From Datnioides undecimradiatus (lineage: Eukaryota; Chordata; Actinopteri; Lobotiformes; Datnioididae): a stretch of 64,000 nt of DNA. Positions within the stretch are counted from its first letter, which is position 1, and each line of letters begins with the position of its first letter. Location of the stretch: the NCBI GenBank assembly GCA_008933995.1, contig WARS01000013.1, positions 5,928,329-5,992,328 of the forward strand, in the 5' to 3' direction. The notes under the pieces are model-generated. The model had not been told where the DNA came from. It did not search any database and saw only the letters and a list, made by a program, of their open reading frames with translations. The position numbers and the translations under genes are program-made. Shown here piece by piece: positions 1 to 13,500 of this stretch.

Positions 1-26
1 CCCAAGTCCTGTTTTGTTTCACAAAT

Positions 27-91
27 GAGACAATGGAAAACATTTTGAATTATGCATGTTTACTATCAGTAAATTAGCTCATGTCTGGCAT
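27..91 (+). repeat. 65-bp dispersed repeat, copy 1
   Basis: Matches 10202-10266 in the same orientation at 63 of 65 positions; the two mismatches are adjacent, at 63-64. Similarity stops sharply at both ends. Confidence 0.9.
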
Positions 92-504
92 CATATAGTC
101 CCTCTGTCCATACAAAGGTTTCCCTGCTTTAAAGATTAATTTGACTATTTTTTGCAAGGACATTCTGTTCTCACAGAAATCAGGATGCTTCAAACATCAC
201 CTGTTTTATGCTCAGACAAAAAACAACCAAAAAATACAGAACTAACCTCAACCATTAATCGCTTCACTGGACCCAAACCCCTAACATATCTGTGCTTACA
301 GAGTAAGTTTGATTATTTTAGATTGTTAATTGCAGTTTAGGCACTTTCTGACATAATATTCCTTTATGGCATTGAATATATTGTTGACCACCACCATCAT
401 GAATTATTGTGTTACAGTGCCAATTTTATTTATTTATTTATTTTTTTTTTTTGCATTTTTAGATTGTGTTTGATGTATGAATGATTCTTATGTGTGTGTA
501 ATAT

Positions 505-535
505 TGCACCTTGAGGGACAAATAAAGTATTTCAA
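505..535 (+). repeat. Possible LINE-type 3' tail
   Basis: TTGCACCTTGAGGGACAAATAAAGT resembles the GGGACAAATAAAG ends common in fish non-LTR elements. No reverse-transcriptase remnant was seen. Confidence 0.4.
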
Positions 536-2789
536 ACACAAGACATTTGTTCCTCACAAGGTTAACACCACATAAAATATTAAAAACCCAATGTAGTGCC
601 CCTAATTGGCTGCAATATTTTTATTTTATTTTATTGGTCTACTCTGGGGACTAAATTAATGTAACATCATCTACAATCCCGGAGTTTAGCTGAGAAAACA
701 AACCTGGACATTTAGTCCCCACACCATAACCCTACCCCATTTTGGAAGGTAATACTTATCAGACACACATCAGTTTTCTAAGCCTGGCGCAGTACTCCTG
801 ATAGAACAAAAATGAATTGCTCTCCTCAACGTTACTTTTCACATGACCTTGAATCCCTACCAGCAACCAATAAATACAAATTTGATCTCAACCAATAATC
901 TGAACCCAAAATCTGAAACCTCTCCCTGAAATAAACCAGAACCAGTCCCACTTTGGAGAACAACAGCACCCACAAATAAGCATAAGAACAAACAGACTTG
1001 CATCAGTTGTCAAACACCAGCATCGTGCTACTGTACCATGTTTGTGCATCAGTTAATGATAATCCAAAGACTTCTGCAGGATCAGACAGAAGAACCTCAG
1101 AGTCCTACTGGAAATAATAAATACGCTTGTTTACTGCAAGTTGTGATCAGTGGAAAAAGGGCAGAGGCGTATGACCACAACCATTACCCACAGGCTGGCA
1201 CAGTGGCTCTGCGTACAAACATGTGAACGTACTGTAAACCAGACAATCACACAGACCCACTCACACACCACAGACCACACTGACACAGACACCAGTGTCC
1301 CAGCTAAAGACTGCCAGTGATTAAGCAAGACTGTAACTCCCACTGCTCACCAACCAACAAAGCCAGCAGGAAATGAAGAGGGCAGCCACAGTCTGACAAT
1401 CAGCGTCTCTGCCTTGTAATTAAGCTTTATGAGGGGTTGATCCGCACATGCTCAAACACAAACACATAGTGACCATCGCCCGATATAGGCTGAATTCAGG
1501 GAAACTTTGATTCATTGCAATCAAAAATAATATGATTTACCTGTCCTGATGGAGTCAACAGAGGCAATAATCTTTAAAAACATGTTTTATCTGAGCTCCT
1601 CATACAGTAGACCTCCAGAGCTGCATCATTGTCTCAGCCTCGCCCCAAACATAAACTCTCTACTGTGAAGAAAATTAACGAGCGCACAGCATAATTCTCA
1701 GTCTGTCTTGTTGTTCATTGTGGGCTTTTCGGACTTGGACGTATTTAACTATCTACGTTTGTCTCTGTAATTGCACTGTGTTCATCGATTTCAAGTCAAA
1801 GGGGTGATTTTGCTAACTGCTCTGAGTCGAAGTGTTGCTAAGTAACCCTGAAGACGATTTAATCTTTTCCTCACCCTGAGCACGTCACCATGCAACCTTC
1901 AGCGTCTCTACACTTAAATTTTAACACTTTTTATCTCTCTTTTTTGATGGACTACAAATAAGAAACAGAGGGATGAAACAATAGTAGATGACTAATGATT
2001 TATTACAAATATTTACTGTGTAAAATACATACTTTGGTTCAAAAGTTGTAGTTTGAGCCTCATTAAACAGCAGAGTTTGAGTATTAACTACTGTATGCGA
2101 ACATCAGTGCGTGCACACATACCCACACGCACAAACAGAGAGTACGTTTCTTTAAAGGCTGAGTCAGGTGTTATTCTATTTTTTCCTCTATTTAACAAAT
2201 CTCGTGAAATGATCCAAACCAACACTGTTTTGGTCCGTCTCTCAGCACTTTATGATCTCACCACCCTCTCTGTGGCTCTTGGACTATTTGTTTCCACTGA
2301 AGTCATTTTTTAAAACACCTGGACAATTTTTAGCAAAAATTACTCAACCAAAGATAAATAGCATTGGTGACTATTTTCAGCTGTTAAGTGCACTAGTGAG
2401 CAACAAGACTGTGTTTGTGGGGTTGACTCAAAATAAACTGCTGTGCCCATGTTCAATGTTGAATGAACTTGTCTTCTTTTTTTATGATTTTTTAAGATTT
2501 GTTAGAAAAAGGCTGATTATCACCAGCTTTATGTTTAAATGTGTTCATTTAAAGGTGCGTGACTGCAGGTGGACGCTAGGGAACATCTAATCTCTTGAGC
2601 ATCCCTTTCTCACTTCCATTGTAATCTTAATTCAATAGAGAAATAATAAAAAAGATGACATGACAACAGACCATATTATCAAAGTATCAACGTCTACTGA
2701 CCAGTGTCAGTTGGTCCATTCAAACTAAAATCTTAGTCATGACAGTCTCATCAACTGTTTCATGGGTTGCTGTGACATTATATACACAC

Positions 2790-3050
2790 AGTCCCACTGA
2801 CTTTGGTGATCACTGACTTTTCATGTAGCCATCATCAAGTAAAATCTTAAATGTTTTAACCTTTTTAATACCTGCAAACCTAAACATCACTCTCAGTTGT
2901 ACATTGTGTTTGATACACCGGAGCAAATGTTAGCATGTTAGCACCCTAAACTAAATTACCTAGCGTAAATTTGCAGCATGTTAGCATTTCTGTCGTGTTA
3001 GCATGTTGACTTTAGCATTTAGCTAACATGGCGGTAGACTCTCAGCCTTT
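2790..3050 (+). repeat. Interspersed fish repeat with TTAGCATGTTAGCA end
   Basis: The order of words (TTTGGTGATCACTGACTTTTCAT, CATCATCAAG, ACCTGCAAA, GTTGTACATTGTGTTTGATA, then repeated GTTAGCATGTTAGCA) matches an interspersed repeat I recall from many percomorph genomes. It carries no ORF. Family name not assigned. Confidence 0.55.
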
Positions 3051-5420
3051 ATGTTTGTTTCAGGGTTTAAAAAAAACAAAGTTCACAGAGAAGACTCTGT
3101 GAGAAAGCTCGTTAGGATGGCCTCAGCGTTGCTGGCAGCTCGGATTCAGAGTGTTAAACCGAGAGTCATGACCATGTTTTCACAGCTTTACAGCCTATAC
3201 TGTCAGTAATGAAGAGATTACAGCCACATTAATTGCTGTGTCCTCTCCACCAGAGTCGTTTTTTAGTTTCTTGGAGTGTCTGATTAGTATTCTCTGAGCA
3301 TGACGAGCTGGTGGTGGTCACACTGTGCCAGAGTTCTCTCTCTCTGTCTGTCTTGTTTCTCTCGCTCGTCTCTACATCTCTTTTACTCTGTATTTTTTCT
3401 CTCTGTCTCTTTTCTCACATCTCTCCTCTCTCTCTCCCCCTCAGCTTTCCTCACATTCCCTCTCTGCCATACCCATTCAGAGACAAAAGGGGAAAAATAA
3501 CAGGAGTCATGCTCTATCACCATCAACCTTTCACTGAGCTGAACTGTGCTGGATATTGTTTTTGCCCTTAACTCCCTGGTCACTAATTCTCTGTTTTAGC
3601 TCTAGAGCTGTGGTTTTTAGTCTTCTGGCTGTGGTGGCTGACATATTTAGAGAAAAAACTTTTAAAATCATAAAAATCCTACAAAATTGTAATAGATCAT
3701 GAAACTGCATATTGAAACCTATTATTGTCTGCCATTTGGCATTTGGTAATTTCTTTCATTTTCTTCATTTATTCACCCATTTTCTCTCAACAGAGTTTGC
3801 CAGTAAAATAAACATTAGCCAATCATGGTCACACTCATCAAACACTGACTGTCAGAAGGAAACAGGAGCTGAATATCATTCTCCTGCGCTGTACACCAAC
3901 TTCCTCCGTACTCCATTATACCGATACCATCACCAGACTTCCTCGTTTAATGTCGTCACAATCTCCGATGCTGGTGCTTAAATATAAACCTGTGTTCCTT
4001 TAATAGACGTGCTGAAACGACTGATGGTGTCCTGATGTACCAACCTGTAGAGAAGGGCGATGTAGCATGATTATGGGTGAATGGATCATCACGACTTCTG
4101 AATCATGTTTTCATGACCATCATCTATTCTCTGTTGAATGCGTCATCGCATGTCTGCTTATAATGGCAATTAAGTTCTGAGGTGTGGAGGTGATCTGCAT
4201 AATGCACTCAACTGCAACAGGAAAGCAAAAGCTGAGCATCACTGCCCAAAACAAGACTTAATGTCAGTATGTGAGGTGTCGATCCGCTCACTCATACCTC
4301 TCACAGTACAGACATTCTGAACAATCAGAAAGAGTCTCTATAGTGCAGCTGGTTGTTATTTCACTTTACTTTTGCAGCAGCCACGAGTCTCAATAAATCA
4401 TTTTTGTGTTTAATTTTGAAATGTAATTATAAAGGAAACAGTGTAACAGTGTAACACCTGGGTACCAAAGTCATCCATTTTTTTTTACTTGAAGATTTAT
4501 CGCTACATTTTGTTCAGGTGCCCCAGATCCACAGCTCTCTGTCTATCCTAAAGGTTGAAACATATGTGTACACAATGAAGTATGGCAGCTTAGAAATATA
4601 AATAACCGACATCATCCGGGGTGAGGATCCAACAGACGCAAGGTTGCAGAGGACAGAGGACATGACTGACTCCTCCTGGGACAGTTTGCTAAAACAAGAA
4701 GCACAAAGCTTTGACCACTCTCATTAGTCACATTTTGGAACAAAACTTCATGTATAAACTTGTTTATACTATTCGTATCTTAGAGAGACGTGCCACTGAG
4801 GTAGTGATGCTTGTAAATTGTATATTATAAAAGCATATGATTAAAATAGTTATGTCATTTTGATTATAGATAATGTGCAAGCAAATTTAGCATCCCTAAC
4901 CCACTTAAAGCTTCATTTACCATCAAATTTCCTCATGTGTTTAGCCTGCCAGGAAAATTGATTCAGCAATCCAAAACAGAGAGCTTTGTAAGAATCCTTC
5001 ACAGATGATGATCTATTCTAAGACGAGAGACATTCTCATTTTTTTGGGTCCAGTTTAAGTAATTTATCTGACCAGGCAGACTCACTCCCTTACTGACACA
5101 GCATCCTCAGTGGAAAAGACAAATATACCACCTTTCACTTGTGGCTTTGTGGGTTTTTCCTCTAATGCCAGTCCCTCCATCCCTTTGTTCCACACAAAGA
5201 TAATAAAAGGTCAGAGACATCTTCCATCTAAAAATGTTTTCCATCAAATAACCAGGCTTCGACCCCTTCTGACACTCAGACTCTCGCCACATTCATGTGG
5301 GCACAAGATAAATGATGTAAGGGTTTGTACATTGTAAGATACTAGAAAACTAGAAATGTAAATATTTTTATGTTTCAACTTTTTGTTACTCCCTTATTCC
5401 CTCTGCTGCTGTCAAACCAG

Positions 5421-5577
5421 GTCTTTCAGGCCCGACTTTGTCTTGGTCCGCCAGCACGCCTTCAGCATGGCCCAGAACGAGGATTTTAGGAACTTGATCA
5501 TCGGTCTGCAGTATGCAGGCATCCCCTCAGTCAACTCTCTGGACTCCATCTACAACCTCTGCGACAAACCTTGGGCT
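5421..5577 (+). CDS. syn2: syn2 exon (inferred exon 4), domain C
   Basis: The exon encodes a segment starting [18 protein letters not shown] and ending NLCDKPWA, a near-match to vertebrate synapsin domain C. The acceptor is aaaccag before 5421 and the donor is gtaagt after 5577. It opens with the third base of a split Arg codon and closes in phase 0. This part of domain C helps form the dimer and ATP-binding fold. Confidence 0.96.
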
Positions 5578-8500
5578 GTAAGTAAATTCAGAAAAACTTG
5601 TTTATGCCTGCAACAACCTACAAACCATTTTATTCACTGGAAAGCTGGGAGGAATTTTTATTGGAGCTTGCAGCTGTATTCTATCACCGGTTATAATACA
5701 CTTTACACTCCTACCTGTGTTTAGATTGCAGTTGACAGTTTCCTGCTGTTTTTCTCTCTTCCTCTCTCCACCAGTTTTCCCAGCTGATCAATAATCAGAA
5801 GCGGCTGGGTTCAGATAAGTTCCCTCTCATTGATCAGACCTTCTACCCCAACTACAAAGACATGGTAAGATCTTTTTTCAATGTCAGCACATTGTATAAT
5901 ATCAGTAACCCTGCAGTAAACGCATACCTTGTTTTAATGTTCAACTCAGGACAGTGAAATATTCACTGTTATCTGCCAATTAGTGTAGACTTGAGGTTAA
6001 AAAAAATTAAATCGAAATGCAGTTGATCACATTTCAGAAGAATAAACTATAAACAGTCACATTACTTTAATGTTTTTGGTAAAGCCCCAAAAGCCCTCAA
6101 ATTCAATTTACTGTGATTACCTCATGGTAATTTAATGTTCTATTGTTTCAGAAGCTCTAAGGTGAGTATTATTATTTTTTACACAAACAGGTGTTGAGGT
6201 AATGTAAATATTACAAAATAAGTCAAATATAACTTGTGGATTAATAAGAAATAACCTCTTTATGTGTATTACAGTAAAGGGAAGGTAAACTTTATTAGGT
6301 TCGCTTGAATGAGGTACTAGTATAGAGATGACGTATAGGAAATATAGACTGTTCTCTGTGCTTTTTCATTAAGAAGTGTGCTTAAACTTCTCTGACGTGT
6401 TAGAAAGATTCTGTCACAGCAGAGTCGCTTTTGTCTCTGTAAAAAAAAAGAATCCTCATTAAATTGTTTCATTTTTTTCAACGTCAGCTCACTGAAGTTC
6501 TGTAAAGAATCTCATTATCTATCGTCTTGGTCAGGGGAGAGAAGGAAGAAAGAGTCACACTGTTCCATTGAGACATTTTATATACAATCTTTTTTGGTAC
6601 ATGGAAATAGAAAACTCTATTTAGACAGAAACAGAGACATAAATACAAACCCAAACATTTCTTTCAGTATAAAACAAACATGAAATTGTTTGATCATGCT
6701 TCACCAAAGCCATACAGTTGAGCATTATTGTGTACGGGGGTCAAAATTTGATTATAAACATATTTCAAAATAGTATTTTTCAGTTATATCAGATTAATGC
6801 ATTGTGCAGTTCAGTTTCATTGTTTTACTGTTTTAATGTGATTCTGCATTAAGACCTCAAGAGATAATGCATTTCAATCTGTATGACTTCAGAGAAGTAG
6901 TCCAGTAACAAGACAGGGGTCAATTCAGATTTGGGTCTTTTAATAAATGTTGAGTCATTATATATTAAATAATGCCTATGAAACAACAATTAAATCACTA
7001 ATTATAGTTCATCCATGAACATCAGTTATTCCTCTTTTTGTTGGTTAACATCTTGTGCCAAAGGTTTTTTACTATCTTTTCTTGACCTTGAACTTTTAGG
7101 AGGATCCACTTCCTGTTTTTAAGGAGTTAAAAAAAGGGAATTGAACCTTGTCCTGTCACATCAGTTTCTCTAAGGAGAGGTGGCTTGGCGTCTACAGGTG
7201 GCAGTGCTGTTGTTAAAGTGCCAGATTAGATTTTTGGCACAGGAAATAGTACAGAGTTCAACCAAGGAAACTAAACACACAAAACCACAAGATAACATCT
7301 TCTATGCTACAAGACAGGATTCGGTTAGCCTTTAAAATGTTAATTCTCAATGAAGTACAATATTTACAGTCTCAGCAATTTGAGAGTATAAACTGTGATG
7401 ATTTAGATATACAAGAATTATGGTCACAAGTTATGTGTCAAATTTTGTCCAAAATTGGGGAATGTCTGGTGTCTTGTGAATTTGTTCAATATATATATAT
7501 ACAGTCTATTTCCATTTGCATGGGAAAGTTATATGATTACATATAAAGGTAAAAATTCACCAGCAGAATGTGTGGCAAAAGGGCAGGAGTGCTGCAGTCT
7601 ACCTGCAAAAACTTAGCGCACAGAAGATGTGTTGACGGTATGTGAAGTACACTCTGCAAAGCAAGAATGTGGAAGAAGTTGGCAGATCTTTCTATTGTTT
7701 TCCACCTTTTGTTTTACAGTCAAAGTCTAACTTTCTTACAGTTCTCTCAGTAAATGCACCTACATTATTACATAACCCATTATAAGTTATGCAAAAGCGA
7801 ATAAGAGGCCTTGAGTATTTGTTAAGGTTATGCATTTCCCATCAGCCCCTCCGAAACGGAGAATAGATTCACTCTGGGGTGAATAATTTGCAGTGGATGG
7901 TCTGCTGCTATTCTTACTCTGTGGAAAACAGCAAGTGAAGTGGAATGTGTGAGAGCAAGAAGAAAATGAGTCACAGGAATGTTGAAAGCCCCCTGCAAAA
8001 AAAATGGTCCTAGCATTGCTGTAGCAACCACCTGAACTCTGCTAACAGAGTTGGGTTCACATCACTCGAATGTAAGAATCGGCCAATTTTTCAATGAATC
8101 AGTTACTAGTTTGCACGCCAAATTGAGCTACCAAAGCAAAAGCAGGAAAATCTTTTTTTGATTTTGTAGGAGTGAAATGGAGTAAAATGAATTTCAGAAT
8201 TACAGGTCAAGGGTCAGTCATGTCCAGGAAGTCTTTCTCAGGTGGCGGTCCACCCCGGTACCAGCTACAGGTTGTGTCAGAACGGCGGATGCAGGCATAC
8301 TGCCGAGCCTGCTCCCCATTTAGGCTGTTATCCAGCAGCCAGTCAGTCCACAAGCACTCGTTTTCTCCTGTTGATGCACACGGCACTGTGTAGCAGGTGT
8401 TGATCTGAGGAGGGAAGGAGGGAGTTTTTGATTCATTCATTTTTGTGGGGTTAAAACTGGAGTGTCTGTATATACCCACAAAAACCAAAACACAACAAAC

Positions 8501-10305
8501 CCAAATATCTTTTACACCAACATGCAGAGAAAGATTGAGTAAGAGTGACAGATGAGAGGCGTAACCTTCTCAGCTCTGTTGCTTTGTTTCTTGAAGCATC
8601 TCTACGACAGAGAGATGAGTAGGACAAAAGATAAATATGTATGAATAAAGAATCAACAGTCCTTACTCACTCTGCATTCACAGCCCATCTGGTATCTGTA
8701 GTTGAGATTCTTCTTTTGTGACAGTGACAAGTTGTCCCAGGACTCCACTAGGTCACATTGGCCAATAGAAATTCTCCCATCACTCCACATACTTCCTGTT
8801 TGGTGACATAACAATCACAATTTCACTGAAATTGCATTCAGCAAACCAAGATATTGCAAATTAGTTGGCAAAGTTTAGTGCATGTCTAACAGAATCTGGT
8901 TTTCATGTTAGGGGTGAGTTGTTTACATGTTTATATCTGTTTGTTCAGAGGAATATTTTTCAGGAATACACATTTTTGCTCCTTCTCCAAGACTTATACC
9001 AAAATACAGTTAGCATAGCATCTAGCACAAAGCTTAAAAGTGGAAGAAATTATTATCCAGGTTGGGTTTTTTTTTTGTAAAGATTAAATATACAAATACA
9101 GGTTTTCATTGGAAATTCTTGCCGGACTTGCTGTTTCCTGCTTTTTCCAATTTGTATGGTAAGCTAAGCTAACTGACTGTTGGCTCTAGCCTTATATACA
9201 CCATACAGACTAAGAGTGACATAGAACTTTTGATGCAACTCTTGGCAAGACAGTGAATAAGCGGGTTATCATAATATTGAATGCTAAAACAGCCTTTTAA
9301 GACAGAGAGGTCCCCCACTGCTGCGCTGATTCATTATCACACATAGATGTAGCATTACTTTATGTGGCTTCATGCAGCTTTTTCCTACAGAAAGTGCTAC
9401 ATAAAAAACTGAATGCTGCATACTGTACCTGAGAGCAGGTACCCTGCTTTGTTGTTGGAGTCCAGTTTGACGCCACACAGTGAGGAGAACACTGGAGTGT
9501 ACACGTACTGGATATCCTTGGCCTTGTCAAAACCTTTGAACATCTGGACGCAGATATATGCAGGGAGAAAGAAGAAGAGAAGTCATGAAAAAAGAAGTAT
9601 GAGCCAGGTCTGATGTAAATGCTGCAGTTATCTTCAGCATAAGCAAGCAAAATAACAGGACCATAACAACTTTTATAGGTCCCAAGTATGTAACTTTCGG
9701 TCTTAATGCTTCAGTCATCAAACAGATGGGAAATCAACTCCAACATTTAGAAATAAAATTAGATGGAAATGAAAAAAACATGTAAATACATTTGCATATT
9801 CAGCAAACACTCGTATCCAGAGCAGCTTATAGTCCTGTTCAGTATGAATGTTGGTGTAGCTAATCAGAATTTGTTTACTTCTCCTGACAGATTAGCCAGC
9901 ACACGCGTAACCACACAGCTATACACGGCAGCATAAACAGTCATAGAAAAAAGATGAATGTCTGCAGCAGCAGCTGATGTTACTGCCGTCCAGAGATCTC
10001 ACCTTGATCATTTTGATTTCGTATTGGATCATCTTCATGTAAGGTGAGGAGCTGTTGCTAGGCGACACAATCTTCTCTCCAGAGATCTTTGCCCTTATCA
10101 CTGTCAAAAAAAAAGAATAAAACAGAAAGAGGAGAGGATTAAGATTAAATGAAATCCCAAATAAATACAAGGAGCAAGATAAGAATATGATTTACATGCC
10201 AGAGACAATGGAAAACATTTTGAATTATGCATGTTTAAGATCAGTAAATTAGCTCATGTCTGGCATGATAGACAGATAGACAGACAGATAGATAGATAGA
10301 CAGAC

Positions 10306-10385
<80 letters not shown>

Positions 10386-10543
10386 TTCCATCCTCCCTCC
10401 CCCCTCCTTTTCTATCATTTTGCTTGTCACTGTCCCTCTCAGTAGTGATACCGGATGTGTCTCTCCTCTCCTCTGGGAGGGAAATCAAAACCCACATGGA
10501 ATAACAAGTAGCTCTCTTCTTGCACATTCCCATTAACCGACTC

Positions 10544-10574
<31 letters not shown>

Positions 10575-13500
10575 ACACACGCACTCACTCATACACTCAC
10601 ATTTATGTATACAGTATATACCTCAGCACTAGCACACCACAGGCACAAGCCAAACAAGAAGCAACTTCACATTATTTTTTCCCATACTGTAAATCAAGAG
10701 GGGTAAAGTAGTCGGATAATTGGTCTGTCTCAGAACAGGAGTGAGACATTTTACAACCTTTCACTTTGAGACAGAGCTCTCATTGCACTTAAAATATTAT
10801 TAACGATGTATGTTTTACTCACACAGATCACGCGGCCCACACTGTGCCAGGTCAAACCATATTATTACAGACTTCATTGCGACAGAAGTACTTTTTTCCT
10901 TCCACCAAACCCATAAAATCTGCACTTTCAGACTTCTGCAATACTCATTATGTTAACTGACAAATTGATTTCACTGTTAAACATTTCCTTTAAACTGATG
11001 TCACTGCTGTAGCTCCAGCAATTGAGCAATATTAAGCTGTTAGATCGCTGTCTCTCAGGTTAACTCTGATATCTTCAATCAAAATGTCACATACATTGAC
11101 TTTGAACATGACAGGCTGCTGCATTAACTGATGCACAGGGTGATGTTAAGCGCATGTCTAAGTCTACAAAACTGTATTAATGTGAGGCTGTAGAGGGATA
11201 CTCTGTATAAAGAGTTTGGATGGTTGTTTGTTGTTTTCAGTCATTTCATAAAAATAATTCAAAGTGACAGGAAGGTGATAATGTTAAAGAACATTAGTAA
11301 GCTACGTGTGTCAGCATACAGCTAACTATCTTACTACCCACAGGAGTGGCAAGTATCATTATTGCTTGACCTGATGATCGCGCTTGTGTTTCACATAGTT
11401 TTTTCTTAGAGAGAAAATAGTCAACCCCAGATGCACCAGACACAGAAAGAAATGCTACAGAGAGAGAGGGTGTGCTGCAGCACTGCTCCTAATACTCTCT
11501 CTCTCACACAACTCGGCAAATCACCTCCTTGTTTTTGCTCATCATAAAACTACACCATGTTTTTTGTGTGCTGGAAGGAAGAGGAGGAGCTCAGTGTGAT
11601 CTGTGAAATTGGTTCAAGACAAAATGAGACTTTTGTGTCAGTGAAACACACAAGACCATATCAAGGCAGGCACACAAACAAATACAGATAGACAGAAAGT
11701 TAATACGAACCACTGTGAAGTGTTATAGTTTAATCAGAATGTACTGCATCACCTGCAGCATGACAGCTGGTCCGGGAACACTGATATTATAGAAAATGCC
11801 AGAGAGCACGAGATGCTTGCTCGGTATAACCTTGATATATTTCATTCTTATGCTGCATAATTCGTAGCTTGAGGCTCAAATAGAGCGTGGCAGTGTCTGA
11901 AAACACGAGATCAGCCTCCACTGGTAACAGTGCTGTTGTGGTTGATAAAGAGATCCAAGAGAAGTTTAAATCATGTGGAGATCATTCAAAATCAAGGGGG
12001 GTGGGAGAGCAAGAAAGATTTTAGAGACCTATGACATGTTACAGTCAAGTAGACATGAACTATAGCAAGTGCATTGAGGCTCTAGGATACCTTACAATTC
12101 ATATTACATTGTCTAAGCTCACAAGGACAGACATACCAGTAAACTCGCTACTCACATGCAGCTGTGACCTAAAAATGCATCCAAATGACTAAAGCTCAGT
12201 TACTCTGGTATTGACATAGCCGTCTGCTATTCAGCCGTAGCATCCTGAATGCAACTAGTAATCTTGAGGCTTAATAATGGTTTGGTGTTGCCTCAGACTG
12301 CTGCACTGTACATCATCATGCTGTGTCCCACCAAACACTACTAAGTAGCTCTTCTCAGCCCAGTCTTATTGTATAGACCAACTATATATTGGATTCATTA
12401 ACTAGTATTTTTGCATTGTGGTATTTTGACTTCCACTGCTAATAAATGGTATTTGAAAAATGCAGCAAGTATTGTTTTTATATGCCAATATCAACACTGA
12501 CACACCCACTCCTCCACTGAACAAGGGTGTCATGTCTGCTCCAGAAAAATACACTGTACCAAAGACAACTATCACGTTATTGGCCTCTTTGTTCAGTTCA
12601 GCTCTTTGATGTGCACGTCCTTTGGCAATATGAAACATATCTGAGAAGTAGATGAAGTGCTTTTGCAAATAAGCCGTGCCACTTAAATCTTCGCTTCTGA
12701 GCAAAATGTCATTAATTCTGGCTTATTAATGATAAGTAATACACCAACGCATAACCACGCTCTGTGTCAGGATCAAATGGTTGGCAGAATAGCACTGACT
12801 GGATTTCAGTGCAACATGGATCATTTTGTGAGCTCGATCCAGATAAAACAAAGCGGAAATCTGGGTTGCATCGTCTTCCCAGACATAATAGTTTTTTAGT
12901 AAAAGTTATAGATATATTGTATAAATTGCATGTAATAACTGAACAGGAAAAGTTCTTTCATTCCAAGTTTTTTGTCTCTTCCTAAAATGATTCTCTTGGC
13001 CCAGATTCTCTGAAATGTTTACCCCCCACCTCGACATCTTTGAACTGCGCAGGCTAGGTTACCCGCTCAATTCAGCTGCTGCAGCTGTGTTATGAACAGG
13101 AATAAGGACAGGCGCGCCTGCAGAGTGAAAGTGGCTGTGCATCTGCCTCACAGCTACATAACTAAAGAGAAATATTGCAAACTTGTACCATGAGAACTGA
13201 TGTAGTAAGTAACTTCCCCCCTCCCTGATGAATCGGCACCCTTGTCATGCTCACAAAGCTGGACTGTCAGCGGGCTTTCACACTGATATTGTTAGTATGC
13301 AGACCATTAGACCAAGCCTATAGACATGGAAATGAAGTGGGGAGAGAGAGGGAAAGAAAAAGAGAGAGATGGAGTAGGCTGTGTTGGCATGGCTTGGCCT
13401 CCGTCCAGCGCGCGCACACACACACACACACACTCGCATACACAATCTCAAATACACAAACATGGCCAGGGAATCGTCCAAGGTTTGTCCAGATGGGATA

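Larger units (their letters stand above)
1..5420 (+). other. syn2 intron, window-left part
   Basis: No coding exon is recognisable. The stretch holds one copy of a 65-base repeat (27-91), an old LINE-like tail (about 505-530), a fish interspersed repeat (2790-3050) and a CT-rich tract (3337-3450). The rest is plain AT-rich intron. Confidence 0.7.

Noticed and set aside
2053-2590. Two overlapping open frames on the + strand in the first intron
   Set aside because: Random composition, no homology to any family known to me, and inside a syn2 intron without splice support.
10249-10584. 111-codon open frame on the - strand with Leu-Ser-Ile-Tyr repeats
   Set aside because: It is the translation of the GATA and CA microsatellites; no homology and no gene structure.
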